Source: Deltaproteobacteria bacterium
Lineage (GTDB): Bacteria; Desulfobacterota; Deferrisomatia; Deferrisomatales; BM512
DNA length: 42,701 nucleotides
NCBI GenBank assembly: GCA_002869005.1
Contig: PKTU01000145.1
Span: 869 to 43,569, forward strand
Direction: 5' to 3'
Within the stretch, counting starts at the first letter, position 1; each line of letters starts with the position of its first letter. Below, in pieces: positions 1 to 8,193 of this stretch. A program made the translations under genes and the position numbers. A model generated the notes under the pieces. It saw only the letters and a list, made by a program, of their open reading frames with translations, had not been told where the DNA came from and did not search any database.

Positions 1-300
1 AACCTCAAGGTCGGTGATTAAAGCGGCGTGGTCATTGCCCTGGTAATCCATAAGGTTGACGCCCTGGTACTGCGCCGGTATTTCATAGGGGCCCTGGTCC
101 GCCGAGCCCTCCACGCCGAGTAGGGTGAAGGAGGTAAAGGTCAGGTAGACCTCCATGGCATCATCGACGGGGGCATCGGTGATAGAGATAGATATGGTGC
201 CGGTTGAAGATGACGACGACGAGCCGCACCCCGCAAGGCAGAGGGCCATTAAGAAGGCCACCGAAGCTGCGCCAAAACAACAAAACTTCTTGAGTTTCAT
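1..300 (-). CDS. DUF4382-type lipoprotein, C-terminus beyond window
   Basis: This reading frame is open from an ATG at 298-300 to the window edge, giving the first 100 codons only. It has a strong Shine-Dalgarno (AAGGAG) seven bases before the ATG. The N-terminus is a lipoprotein signal: MKLKKF, a hydrophobic stretch, then a lipobox CLAGC, with the Cys followed by Gly and six serines as a flexible linker. The next part (TGTISISITDAPVDDAMEVY) matches the start of DUF4382 domains, a beta-sandwich family found in exported bacterial and archaeal lipoproteins of unknown function. The protein is probably anchored in the outer membrane or the outer leaflet of the inner membrane. The family call rests on the first 60 residues of the domain. 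The role is unknown, and the downstream neighbour lies outside the window. Confidence 0.75.
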   Translation of the reverse strand, partial: MKLKKFCCFGAASVAFLMALCLAGCGSSSSSSTGTISISITDAPVDDAMEVYLTFTSFTLLGVEGSADQGPYEIPAQYQGVNLMDYQGNDHAALITDLEV

Positions 301-519
301 TAAGACACTCCTTTTATGGTTTATTTGATCCGACTACCTACGCCACTATGTAAAATTATCTCAAATTTCTTTATTTTCAAGGTTACCTGAGTGGAGTTCA
401 ATCAGGCAAAATAATTTCGAAAGCTCTCTTTTTAAAGGATACCGGATATTTGCATCGCGGCATGGCCTCAAGTTAAACTTTCGCCAAACTACAACCGCTC
501 AATTTGCGAGGTTCACCAA
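301..519. other. AT-rich divergent intergenic region
   Basis: This 219 bp gap separates the lipoprotein gene (minus) from trmJ (plus) and must hold promoters for both. It is clearly more AT-rich than its surroundings. On the minus strand TTGAAA, 16 bases and TAATTT form a weak sigma70-like pair. An imperfect dyad (CCTGA, 11 bases, TCAGG) lies near 385-405. On the plus strand no convincing promoter stands out. I see no RNA gene or small coding region. Confidence 0.3.
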
Positions 520-1260
520 ATGGCATTCAAAGGCGAAGTATCGATAATCCTCGTAGACCCGCTTTACGGGGGCAATGTAGGCTCCGTGGCCCGCGCGATG
601 GCGAACTTCGGCCTTGAGAAACTAACCCTGGTGAGACCGGCAGAGGGCGTACTTGAGGATAAGATGCTGGCGCCGATGGCGCGGGGCCAGGCAAGCCACA
701 TAATCGAAGGGCTAAGGGTTGTGGACGACCTCTCCGAAGCTATTGCGGAGGTCGAACTGGCTATGGGGTTCACCACACGCCTCGGCAAGAAACGGTGCGA
801 CGGGATGGATCTGGGGCCGGCGATGGAGTCGCTACTGGCGGAGGTGCCTAGGGCTTCCATAGCCGGTGTTTTCGGCAGCGAAGACAAGGGGCTCTCAAAT
901 GAGGACCTTGAAAAATGCCACTGGCTGGTTCGCATACCAACCGCGCCCGCCCTGTCTAGCCTCAACCTCTCGCAGGCGGTATGCCTCTTTGCCTGGGAGC
1001 TCTTCAAGGTAAGAAGCGATGACGCCGTCGATTACGAAGAGGCCAGAAAGGTAGCCCCGGTAGCGCAGCTTGAAGGTTTTTACTCCCACCTCGAAGAGGT
1101 GCTCGACCTAATCGGCTTCATCCACGAGGAGAACCCGGCGCGGATGATGAACGCCATGCGCAGAATCTTCTCTCGGAGGCTCCCCGACGAGCGTGACGTG
1201 AGAATCCTCAGGGGCTTCCTCTCAAAGGTGGAGCGCACGGCAAAGCTATCAAAAGAGTAA
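520..1260 (+). CDS. trmJ: SpoU/TrmH-family RNA methyltransferase, TrmJ-like
   Basis: The 246-residue protein is a SPOUT-superfamily RNA 2'-O-ribose methyltransferase. Residues 5-160 carry the trefoil-knot SpoU domain: an opening ILVDPLYGGNVGSVARAMAN, then GSEDKGLSNEDL near 118-129, and the cofactor-loop motif LNLSQAVCLFAWELF near 147-161. The helical C-terminal extension (about 175-246) and total length fit TrmJ, which methylates nucleotide 32 of certain tRNAs using S-adenosylmethionine, rather than the shorter TrmL. The ATG at 520 follows a GAGG-like ribosome site. The gene stands alone on the plus strand and converges on the metallo-hydrolase gene 17 bases downstream. The SpoU family is certain; the TrmJ assignment is likely but based on overall layout only. 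Confidence 0.85.
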   Translation: MAFKGEVSIILVDPLYGGNVGSVARAMANFGLEKLTLVRPAEGVLEDKMLAPMARGQASHIIEGLRVVDDLSEAIAEVELAMGFTTRLGKKRCDGMDLGPAMESLLAEVPRASIAGVFGSEDKGLSNEDLEKCHWLVRIPTAPALSSLNLSQAVCLFAWELFKVRSDDAVDYEEARKVAPVAQLEGFYSHLEEVLDLIGFIHEENPARMMNAMRRIFSRRLPDERDVRILRGFLSKVERTAKLSKE

Positions 1261-1277
1261 CGGCTACTGCTAACTAT

Positions 1278-2009
1278 CTATTTGTACCAGTCGTATAGAC
1301 GCGCCTCAACGCCCTCGCCCGCTTCGACCAACTCCTTGAATTTGGAGATATCGCTCATTCCGCCCTTGCCCCGGTAATGGTATGGCATAACCACCTTGGG
1401 CTTGAATGTAAGCACCGCCTTGGCGGCGGCCTCCACATCCATCGTGTAGGGCAGGTTCATGCACAAGAGCGCAAAATCAATATCTTTGAGTTGAAGCATC
1501 TCCGGTGTTCCCTCGGTATCGCCCGAGATGTAAAAACGGGTTCCGCCATAGGAGAGCAGATATCCGTTATCGCGCCCCTTGGGGTGGAAGTTGGCCCGCT
1601 CCGGCGTCGTGTTGTAGGCGGGAATAGCCTCAATCGAGATCCCGTTAAACTCTTTGGCCTCACCATTTGACATCGCCTCGCCGTAGCCGAGCTTTTCAAC
1701 CACCGTAGGCGCACCAATTATCCTTGTACCGCCACCCTTTAGCGCCGATACCAGCTCCGGGGCAAGGTGGTCGCCGTGGATGTGGGTTATCAAAATAAGG
1801 TCGGGACGGGGGTACTTTGCATAGAGCGCGGCCTCCCCCACCGGGTCGACGTAGATGGTCTTGTCCGCGCCGTAGAGGACAAAGGAGGCATGGGTAAGCG
1901 GCAAGAGTGTAAAATCACCGAAATTGACCTCCCCCTCTTCGGATGAAAAAGAGGGTTGCACGGAGAAAAACAGAGCAAACAGGATAACGAGCAGTCCGGT
2001 TATTCTCAT
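1278..2009 (-). CDS. Exported metallo-beta-lactamase-fold hydrolase
   Basis: The 243-residue protein has a Sec signal peptide (about residues 1-23, cut near SFSS) and a metallo-beta-lactamase fold close to the UPF0173/L-ascorbate-6-phosphate lactonase-like group. The metal motif HIHGDH is at 76-81, a later ISGDTEGTPEM supplies the bridging Asp, and PYHY near the C-terminus supplies another metal ligand. It probably acts in the periplasm; the substrate is unknown. The start is the ATG at 2007-2009, preceded by TAGGAG in which TAG is the stop codon of the upstream YyaL-like gene. A GTG one codon earlier is less likely. The two genes are thus translationally coupled. It ends in TAG and converges with trmJ. 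Confidence 0.8.
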   Translation of the reverse strand: MRITGLLVILFALFFSVQPSFSSEEGEVNFGDFTLLPLTHASFVLYGADKTIYVDPVGEAALYAKYPRPDLILITHIHGDHLAPELVSALKGGGTRIIGAPTVVEKLGYGEAMSNGEAKEFNGISIEAIPAYNTTPERANFHPKGRDNGYLLSYGGTRFYISGDTEGTPEMLQLKDIDFALLCMNLPYTMDVEAAAKAVLTFKPKVVMPYHYRGKGGMSDISKFKELVEAGEGVEARLYDWYK

Positions 2010-2018
2010 CACTAACTC

Positions 2019-4055
2019 CTAGTCGATTGACTCACGTTTTAGCCACTCGTCGAGCTCTAAAAGCCCTTTAAGCTCGGTGTGGCAAGCTGTTTTTGAACAT
2101 ATACGCACTGAAACTCCGTTTACTAAAGCCTCTTCAAATCCAATAAAAGTTTCCGGCATGTATTTGGCGGCAAGGGTTTCACGCGCCTTTGCAACGTCGA
2201 AAGAATCCCTCTCGCCCACCACCTCTATACGTCTGGCACTCTCAAGCGCGACTGATAATGAGGTTAGAAGGTGTGTGAATGCCTCCGGGTAACGGGTCAA
2301 TAGCGCTGCGTTTGCAGCTACCAGCCGCCCGCCACGCTCCTCCCAGAGGGAGTCGCCGGTGAGGAGCCATAGCCCAATAAAGAGCTCGTAAGCGACGGAA
2401 GTTGATGAGGGCATTGCGGTATCGGTGGCGTCGGAGAAGTCCAAGACCAACTCTTCGCCGGAATCATTGGTGTCCGATAGCGTCCCGCCCTCACAGATAA
2501 AGCGCTCGGCGAGGGTATCGGCGAGGTTGGCGGCGCGATCAAGGTAGTAGTTCTCAAAGGTCGCGGTATAAAGCTCAAGGGCCGCCCGCCCCAAAAAGGC
2601 GTAGTCCTCGGAGAAACCCTCGATGGAGGACTCGCCATCTTTGTGACGCCTGTAGAGGGTGCCGCCCTCCCCCATCGTCGAGAGGAGGAAGTCCACACAC
2701 ACTTTGCCGCGTTTGAGAATTCTCTCATCACCCAGCGCCGCTCCTGCGCGTATGAATGCTGTGGCGGCGAAGGCCGACCAACCCGTCAGTACCTTGTCGT
2801 CCAGGAGGGGGCGGATCCTTCCTTTCCGTGCCTCAAAGAGCTTCTTTAACGAATCAGCGTGGCGAGTCTCCCGGGTGGCGGGTTGCTCCACTCCGCTTTG
2901 GAGGCCAAACTGGCCCGGAAGGGGAACGTGGAGTATATTCCTGCCGCTTCGGGTCCCACTCCCTTCCTCCAGAAAGTTCCCCTCCGGCAATACGCCAAAG
3001 CTCGCCATAAAGGCTTTAGCATCATCACCCAGGAGAGTCTCAAGTTCAGCGCCCGTCCACGTATAAAAAAGTCCCTCCTCACCCTCGGAGTCGGCGTCCT
3101 CGCCGCAGCAGAAACCACCCTCCGGTGAGGAGAGGTCACGATCAACGTAAGAGAGGATTTGCCGCACGGTTAAGGCATACTCCTCGTGCCCGGTGGCGAG
3201 GTAGGTGTCGAGGTATATTTTAGCTAGCCCCGCCTGGTCATAGAGCATCTTCTCAAAGTGCGGGGTGAGCCATTTCCTGTCGGTGGAGTATCGGTGGAAC
3301 CCCCCGCCGACATGGTCCCATAGGCCCCCTGCCCGCATACCGTCCAAGGTGGTGGTGACCATCTTTAAAAGGTGCGGCTTGCCCGTGCGCCTGTATCTGG
3401 AGAGGAGAAAGGAGAGCTGGTGCGGTGCGGGAAATTTGGGCGCGTCGCCGAAGCCGCCATATTTGGCATCGTAAGTGGTCTCGGCGTGGCGGCACGCGAC
3501 ATCGAAGAGGTGCGGGTTGACCTCAGGCGCCTCCCCGGAGTACTGCGACTCGATGGCGTCCTGTAGGCCATTGATGAGCTTCTTTGCCGACTCGATTACC
3601 CTGTCCGGCTCCTTATTCCAAAGGTCGGCAGCGCTCAAGAGGAGGCCGATAAGCCCCGTTGCCTGCCCACGATTCTCCTTGGGCAGGTATGTTGCCGCAA
3701 AAAAGGGGTTGCCCTCCGGGGTCATCAGGATCGTCAGGGGCCAACCTCCCCTTCCGGTAAGGGATTGGCATACGCGCATGTATACGCGGTCGATATCGGG
3801 GCGCTCTTCGCGGTCGACCTTTATCGCTACATAGTTATCGTTCAGGATCTTCGCGACGTCCTCATCCTCGAAGGACTCCCTCTCCATTACATGACACCAA
3901 TGGCAGGTGGAGTAGCCAATCGACAGAAAGATCGGCCTCTCAAGGTCGCGCGCGCGGGCAAAAGCCTCCTCCCCCCAAGGGTACCAATCCACGGGGTTTT
4001 TTGAGTGTGATTGAAGATATGGACTTTTCTCTAACGCGAGGCGGTTAGCTGCCAC
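2019..4055 (-). CDS. YyaL/SSP411-like thioredoxin-domain protein (DUF255)
   Basis: The 678-residue protein belongs to the YyaL/spermatogenesis-associated protein 20 family. An N-terminal thioredoxin-like domain (DUF255, about residues 3-165) carries CHWC at 51-54 followed by VMERESFED and KVDREERPD, the family hallmark. The rest is an (alpha/alpha)6-barrel resembling N-acylglucosamine 2-epimerase or glycosidase folds, with conserved [20 protein letters not shown] and [11 protein letters not shown]. The biochemical function is not established; a redox or sugar-related role is inferred from the folds. The start is a GTG at 4053-4055 with a weak ribosome site; it matches the conserved N-terminus ([14 protein letters not shown]). 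It is first in a two-gene operon with the metallo-hydrolase and has its own likely promoter in the upstream gap. Confidence 0.88.
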   Translation of the reverse strand: MAANRLALEKSPYLQSHSKNPVDWYPWGEEAFARARDLERPIFLSIGYSTCHWCHVMERESFEDEDVAKILNDNYVAIKVDREERPDIDRVYMRVCQSLTGRGGWPLTILMTPEGNPFFAATYLPKENRGQATGLIGLLLSAADLWNKEPDRVIESAKKLINGLQDAIESQYSGEAPEVNPHLFDVACRHAETTYDAKYGGFGDAPKFPAPHQLSFLLSRYRRTGKPHLLKMVTTTLDGMRAGGLWDHVGGGFHRYSTDRKWLTPHFEKMLYDQAGLAKIYLDTYLATGHEEYALTVRQILSYVDRDLSSPEGGFCCGEDADSEGEEGLFYTWTGAELETLLGDDAKAFMASFGVLPEGNFLEEGSGTRSGRNILHVPLPGQFGLQSGVEQPATRETRHADSLKKLFEARKGRIRPLLDDKVLTGWSAFAATAFIRAGAALGDERILKRGKVCVDFLLSTMGEGGTLYRRHKDGESSIEGFSEDYAFLGRAALELYTATFENYYLDRAANLADTLAERFICEGGTLSDTNDSGEELVLDFSDATDTAMPSSTSVAYELFIGLWLLTGDSLWEERGGRLVAANAALLTRYPEAFTHLLTSLSVALESARRIEVVGERDSFDVAKARETLAAKYMPETFIGFEEALVNGVSVRICSKTACHTELKGLLELDEWLKRESID

Positions 4056-4111
4056 TATTTACACCTTTTCGCTAACTTTTAATTTTCAGAAGTGGTCATC
4101 ACCTAGTTCCC

Positions 4112-4126
4112 GGGAGCAATGCTCCC
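4112..4126. repeat. Perfect inverted repeat, 6 bp arms, in gap upstream of yyaL-like gene
   Basis: GGGAGC and GCTCCC flank a three-base centre. On the minus strand it would lie in the 5' leader of the yyaL-like mRNA, shortly after the predicted transcription start. It has no T-run on either strand after the hairpin, so it is a poor intrinsic terminator. It may stabilise the transcript or act as a protein site. Confidence 0.4.
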
Positions 4127-4138
4127 CTTACAGAAAAA

Positions 4139-4168
4139 AATATACCAGCAATGTCCCCCTGATGTCTT
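4139..4168 (-). promoter_or_regulatory. Predicted sigma70-type promoter for the yyaL-like operon
   Basis: On the minus strand AAGACA (4163-4168) is separated by 18 bases from TATATT (4139-4144). The latter is preceded by TGG, an extended -10. Transcription would start near 4132, about 77 bases before the GTG start. The match is by eye only. Confidence 0.5.
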
Positions 4169-4183
4169 AATCCCGGCGCACAA

Positions 4184-5791
4184 CTATCTGCCAAGCCTCG
4201 AAAGCAACTTCTCTCTCTTATCGGCGGACAGGCAGCTTGTAGCTGAAACCGCGTCCTCCCTTAAATAGGAGATTAGATCGACCTCCTCGCGTGTAGGGTT
4301 TTCACCGACACGGATTAGCGCTGTGCGAATAGCGAACTCGCCGAGGGATAGCCATGCGAGCTTCCTAAGGTATATCTCCTTCATCGGGAGTTTTTTCCCA
4401 TACCGCATAAGCGCGAAATTAAAGCCGAAGCGAAAACGCCGCCCCAGGGTCTTAGCTGTGAGCAATGCCCTTTTAAGCGCCGGTTGACGGGGCCAGCGCC
4501 CCTCCCTGGGATACCTGAATGCGTGGAAGATAAGATATTTAACTGCCTCCCATTTGCCCTTTGGTATCTCTCGCGATACCGCGCGGGCTGCAAAGAGCGC
4601 GGGGTATATGGAGTGAATTTCCGTCGTGCCCTCGAAGATAGTCGCCACTCGCCAATCCCTCAGCCTCCGCTCGTAGGGCGCGGTGGCGAGATATCCGGAT
4701 CCGCCCGCCACCTGTTGGGCGTCATAAAGGGTCTCCCATGTCTTCGTAGTGGAGTATAGCTTACAGTGGCTCGTCTCCATCGCTGCGTTGGCGGTGGGGT
4801 CGCGGTCCAGCTGCTCCGCCGTGGCCCAAACCATGGTGTCCGCCGCGAAGGCATGCACGCGGGCCTTGGCGATCTTCTCTTTTATGAGCTCGAAATCAAT
4901 TATCGGTACTCCGAATTGAATACGTTTAGAGGCGCGGGCGCGCATATCCTCTACGGAGCGTTTCATCAACCCGACCCCAGCTGAGGCAACCGCTAGGCGG
5001 CCGTAGTTGAGGATCGTCATCGCTATTTTGAAGCCGTCTCCCGGCTTACCCAGGATGTTTTCAACGGGCACCTTAACTCCATCGAACTTAATCGGAGTCG
5101 TGGAGGAGGCTTTGATCCCCATCTTCTCAAGGTCCGCGCCGACTTCGACCCCCTCCCAACCGCGCTCGACTATGAGCGCGACCATCTCTCCCTCCTTGCC
5201 ACCATCGACCTTGGCGAAGACGGTGTACCCTCCGGCATAGTTGCCGTTGGTTATATATGTCTTCCTTCCATTTAGGATGTAGTGGCTACCGTCCTCGGCG
5301 AGGGTAACACTGGTGGTTATGTGCTGGGCATCCGAGCCGGTGTCGGGCTCGGTAAGGGCGTATGCGAAGATCATCTCGCCCGAAGCGGCGGGCCTTAGAT
5401 ATCTCTCTTTTTGCTCCTCGGTGCCGAAAAGGATTATCCCCTCAAGGCCAATGGAGAGGTGCGCAAGGGATACGAGGGCGAGGGCTATATCCTTAGCCGC
5501 GACCTGCTCAACCAGAGCCAGGTAGCTGCGAAAGGTGAGCCCAGCGCCGCCATATTTCTTTGGTATCGTCATCCCGAAAAAGCCCGCCTTGCGCATCATA
5601 TCCAGCCCCTCCTCGGGGACTACCCCAAGCTTGTCGAGCTCCTTTGGCGGGAATTTCTTCGTCACCTCACCGAAGGCTTCTATGAGGGCGGTTGTCTCGT
5701 CGTTGGTTTGCACGGGTTCCAGCGGGGAGATCAACCCTTCATCAAGGACGCCTTCAACACGCAGCTTATAGAGAAATGACATGGATTCCAT
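4184..5791 (-). CDS. Acyl-CoA dehydrogenase
   Basis: The 535-residue flavoprotein oxidises acyl-CoA to trans-2-enoyl-CoA with FAD, passing electrons to ETF. The N-terminal helical domain (about 35-145), the beta-domain with FAYALTEPDTGSDAQHI near 140-160 and INGRKTYITNGNYAG, and the C-terminal helical domain with VAGGSGYL and IFEGTTEIHSIYPALFA are all present. It is about 150 residues longer than short- and medium-chain enzymes. The extra C-terminal helical region suggests the very-long-chain or DUF-extended acyl-CoA dehydrogenases used in fatty-acid degradation. The ATG at 5789-5791 has a strong AGGAGG five bases upstream and directly follows the TAA of the flavoprotein gene before it, so the pair is co-transcribed. 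Chain-length preference cannot be read from sequence. Confidence 0.9.
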   Translation of the reverse strand: MESMSFLYKLRVEGVLDEGLISPLEPVQTNDETTALIEAFGEVTKKFPPKELDKLGVVPEEGLDMMRKAGFFGMTIPKKYGGAGLTFRSYLALVEQVAAKDIALALVSLAHLSIGLEGIILFGTEEQKERYLRPAASGEMIFAYALTEPDTGSDAQHITTSVTLAEDGSHYILNGRKTYITNGNYAGGYTVFAKVDGGKEGEMVALIVERGWEGVEVGADLEKMGIKASSTTPIKFDGVKVPVENILGKPGDGFKIAMTILNYGRLAVASAGVGLMKRSVEDMRARASKRIQFGVPIIDFELIKEKIAKARVHAFAADTMVWATAEQLDRDPTANAAMETSHCKLYSTTKTWETLYDAQQVAGGSGYLATAPYERRLRDWRVATIFEGTTEIHSIYPALFAARAVSREIPKGKWEAVKYLIFHAFRYPREGRWPRQPALKRALLTAKTLGRRFRFGFNFALMRYGKKLPMKEIYLRKLAWLSLGEFAIRTALIRVGENPTREEVDLISYLREDAVSATSCLSADKREKLLSRLGR

Positions 5792-6781
5792 TTAGCCCTC
5801 CTGAGCGCCGATGGTTTTCGGCAGCTTGTTGGTTATTATCTCCTCAGCCTCTCGTACGATTCGGCTAAAAAGCTCGGCGACAGTCGGGATATCTCTTATC
5901 AGCCCCGCTACCTGCCCCGCGGCTACCACCGCGCGGTCAAGGTTGCCGCCCTCAAGGACCTCCCGCTTTATATCCTTGCCAGAGACGAAGGGTATAAGGT
6001 CTTCAATCGAAGCGCCGCCCCTCCCCTCAATCTCCAAAATCTTTTCAACGGTCGGAGAGTTCAGGACGCGCTCGGAGTTGCCCAGCGTGCGCATAATGAG
6101 GCGTGTATCCACCTCGGAGGAGGCTACTACAAACTCCTTTACACGCTCATTGACGCCCGTCTCCTTTGTGGCGAAAAAGCGTGTTCCCATGTTGACACCA
6201 TCCGCCCCCAGAGAAAGCGCTGCAACTACGCCACGCCCATCTCCGAAGCCGCCGGAGGCCACCACGGGAATGTCGAGCTCGTCGGCCGCACGGGGGATGA
6301 GGATGAGGGAGGTTACGTCATCCTCGCCGGGATGGCCCGCACACTCGAAGCCATCTATTGAGACCGCGTCACACCCTATCTCCTGCGCTTTTACGGCGTG
6401 GCGTATCGAGGTGCATTTGTGTATCACCTTCATCCCGGCGCCCTTTATCTGCTCCATATAAGGTTCGGGGCTGCGTCCTGCCGTCTCTATGAACTTCACC
6501 CCCTCTTCGGCGCAAACCGTGAGATAGGCGGGGTAATCGATTGGCCTCAGAGAGGGCAGGAAGGTGAGGTTGACGCCAAAGGGTTTCTTAGTTAGTGAGC
6601 GGCACTTTACAATCTCGGCGCGCATCTCTTCCGCCGTAGGGTGGGTAAGCGCAGTCATAAAGGCGATCCCACCTGACTCGGCGACGGCGGCGGCGAGCTC
6701 GCTGCGGGAGAGCCACATCATGCCCCCGGAGATTATCGGGTATTCAATGCCGAAAAGCTCAGTAATTCGATTATTCCACAT
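5792..6781 (-). CDS. Nitronate monooxygenase / FabK-like flavoprotein
   Basis: A TIM-barrel FMN enzyme of the 2-nitropropane dioxygenase/FabK family. Visible motifs are the N-terminal MWNNRITELFGIEYPIISGGM, DGFECAGHPGEDD near the middle with the conserved His, and the phosphate-binding ASGGFGDGRGVVAALSLGADGV followed by NMGTRFFATKE. Members either oxidise alkyl nitronates or reduce enoyl-ACP. Pairing with an acyl-CoA dehydrogenase suggests a role in acyl-thioester metabolism, which is inference. I chose the ATG at 6779-6781 (329 residues) because family members begin at this point and GGGATAGAG precedes it; an in-frame GTG at 6806-6808 would add nine residues without a ribosome site. An operator-like palindrome lies just upstream. 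Confidence 0.8.
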   Translation of the reverse strand: MWNNRITELFGIEYPIISGGMMWLSRSELAAAVAESGGIAFMTALTHPTAEEMRAEIVKCRSLTKKPFGVNLTFLPSLRPIDYPAYLTVCAEEGVKFIETAGRSPEPYMEQIKGAGMKVIHKCTSIRHAVKAQEIGCDAVSIDGFECAGHPGEDDVTSLILIPRAADELDIPVVASGGFGDGRGVVAALSLGADGVNMGTRFFATKETGVNERVKEFVVASSEVDTRLIMRTLGNSERVLNSPTVEKILEIEGRGGASIEDLIPFVSGKDIKREVLEGGNLDRAVVAAGQVAGLIRDIPTVAELFSRIVREAEEIITNKLPKTIGAQEG

Positions 6782-6813
6782 AGACTCTATCCCATTAGTC
6801 GTTCTCACTTAAA

Positions 6814-6835
6814 GTACCCCGATAAAATTGGGTAC
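6814..6835. promoter_or_regulatory. Operator-like palindrome GTACCC-N10-GGGTAC
   Basis: Two perfect 6 bp arms (6814-6819 and 6830-6835) flank an AT-rich 10 bp centre. The element lies in the 122 bp gap between the divergent flavoprotein/acyl-CoA dehydrogenase operon and the small exported-protein gene. The size and position fit a dimeric repressor site, such as a TetR-type fatty-acid regulator, but no regulator gene is in the window. It lacks a convincing T-run for termination. Confidence 0.4.
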
Positions 6836-6903
6836 ACAATACGCGCTCAGTTAAAATAAAGAAAAGCGTGCAAGCTTGATGTATCTTTAGGGTGGAGACG
6901 ATT

Positions 6904-7230
6904 ATGAAAATATTGATGACTTTGGCCGCCTTTCTCGCGTTTTCCATCTGGGCTTCGGCAGGAGAAACCGTTACCGTATCGGGAAAGACCATCTTTGAGG
7001 GGATGGGCGTTGAGGAGGTGCGGATACTGGCAGAAGGCGGTGGCATGAAAAAAGAGTTCAAAAGCACCTACCACGGCACCTTTCGCGTAGAGCTGCCTCC
7101 GGGTGTATACACCCTCAAAGCCAGGGGCGCGCTGCCGGGGCTTGAATTAGCCGGCGATAAATCCATTGAGGTTAAAGGTGGGGAGAGGCGGCTGGACAGG
7201 GTTACCATTCCCCTCCACGGTTCTAAGTGA
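6904..7230 (+). CDS. Small exported protein with a carboxypeptidase-regulatory-like fold
   Basis: The 108-residue protein has a signal peptide (MKILMTLAAFLAFSIWASA, cut before GETV). The rest reads as a single Ig-like/CarboxypepD_reg-type beta-sandwich: VTVSGKTIFEGMGVEEVRI, GTFRVELPPGVYTLKARG, and a final basic strand. Such domains often bind carbohydrate or act as structural modules. I chose the ATG at 6904 because GGTGGAG ends six bases before it and a good signal peptide begins there; an in-frame GTG at 6892 lies inside that ribosome site. The gene is isolated on the plus strand between minus-strand genes. It is probably periplasmic; function unknown. Confidence 0.65.
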   Translation: MKILMTLAAFLAFSIWASAGETVTVSGKTIFEGMGVEEVRILAEGGGMKKEFKSTYHGTFRVELPPGVYTLKARGALPGLELAGDKSIEVKGGERRLDRVTIPLHGSK

Positions 7231-7234
7231 GCTC

Positions 7235-7429
7235 CTATTTGAGGTTGTCGATTCGGTCCTTCATCTGCTCCATCTTGTCGATAACCTCCTCCTTCGCCTC
7301 CATGGAGCGGTGCATCACATCGCCTTTTACTTCGCCCTCTCCGGTTTTGGCGCTAAACACATCGCCGCCCACCGCATAGATGAAGTAGAAGATTACTCCC
7401 AACACGAGCAAGAGACCTATAAGGCGCAT
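7235..7429 (-). CDS. Small single-span membrane protein with a coiled-coil tail
   Basis: A 64-residue protein with an N-terminal membrane segment (about residues 3-22, LIGLLLVLGVIFYFIYAVGG) and a charged, heptad-like C-terminal half rich in Lys, Glu and Met (EAKEEVIDKMEQMKDRIDNLK). GAGGAA lies upstream of its ATG at 7427-7429. I do not recognise a family. It could be a bitopic protein that oligomerises through the coiled coil, or a small regulator of a membrane complex. It is convergent with the small exported-protein gene (four bases apart) and divergent from sfsA. Confidence 0.6.
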   Translation of the reverse strand: MRLIGLLLVLGVIFYFIYAVGGDVFSAKTGEGEVKGDVMHRSMEAKEEVIDKMEQMKDRIDNLK

Positions 7430-7458
7430 TTTTTATTCCTCGCTAAAAAGTGAAAGAG

Positions 7459-8187
7459 ATGAAAGAAAATACTACAAGCCGCCCATTCATCCCCTTTCCC
7501 ACCCCCCTCGTCAGGGGGAGGTTCATAAAGAGAGAGAAGCGTTTCCTCGCCCACATGGAGCTTGAAAGCGGCGAACGCGTCATCGCGCATTGCGCAAACA
7601 CAGGCTCCATGCGCGGTTCCCTAAGGGAGGGAGCACCGACACTTATGTGGGACAGCGAAAACCCCAAGCGCAAATATACACTCAGCTGGAAAGCCATTCA
7701 ATTGGACAATACGTGGGTGGGTATTGACACCTCCCTTCCAAACGCTCTCGCCGCCGAGGCAATATCGCTAGGCTTCATCGCCCCCCTTTCGGGCCACGAG
7801 ACCATTCAGCGGGAGCGAAAGATATCCGAAGGGAGCAGGATTGACATATACCTGACGGATGGTGCCGGAGCCGACTGCTATGTGGAGGTGAAGAACGTCA
7901 CGCTGGTGGAGGGAGGCGTAGCGCGCTTCCCCGACGCGGTGACCACCAGGGGACTCAAGCACCTCGGGGAGCTTATAAAGAAGGTTTCGAAGGGTGAACG
8001 CGCGGCGATGGTGTATGTCGTGCAGAGGTCCGACGGACGCTCCTTTATCCCCGCCGATGACATCGACCCCGCCTATGGAGCGAGGCTGCGAGAGGCGGCC
8101 GAGAAGGGCGTCGAGCTCTACGCTCTCTCAACAGAGGTGAGCGAAAAAGGCGTTGTAGCTACAGGGCTTTTACCAATACAACTCTAG
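7459..8187 (+). CDS. sfsA: SfsA family protein (sugar fermentation stimulation)
   Basis: The 242-residue protein matches SfsA along its length. It has an OB-fold-like N-terminal part (RGRFIKREKRFLAHMEL, AHCANTGSMRG) and a nuclease-like C-terminal domain with SRIDIYL, CYVEVKNVTLVEGGVARFPD and TTRGLKHLGEL. In E. coli, SfsA affects maltose metabolism and binds DNA; the Asp, Glu-x-Lys pattern resembles PD-(D/E)XK nucleases, but its biochemical activity is unsettled. The ATG at 7459 is used here; a GTG at 7450 would add three residues, and neither has a good ribosome site. The N-terminus is about ten residues longer than the E. coli protein. It ends in TAG, seven bases before the end of the convergent ridA frame. 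Confidence 0.88.
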   Translation: MKENTTSRPFIPFPTPLVRGRFIKREKRFLAHMELESGERVIAHCANTGSMRGSLREGAPTLMWDSENPKRKYTLSWKAIQLDNTWVGIDTSLPNALAAEAISLGFIAPLSGHETIQRERKISEGSRIDIYLTDGAGADCYVEVKNVTLVEGGVARFPDAVTTRGLKHLGELIKKVSKGERAAMVYVVQRSDGRSFIPADDIDPAYGARLREAAEKGVELYALSTEVSEKGVVATGLLPIQL

Positions 8188-8193
8188 TGCTTT

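Noticed and set aside
2009-2019. Fusion of the yyaL-like protein and the metallo-hydrolase by TAG read-through
   Set aside because: The frames are the same and only three codons separate them, but the second protein has its own signal peptide and a good ribosome site, and the first has normal length.
4112-4126. Intrinsic terminator between the acyl-CoA dehydrogenase and yyaL-like genes
   Set aside because: The hairpin is perfect but no T-run follows on either strand; the run of T on the minus strand lies before it.
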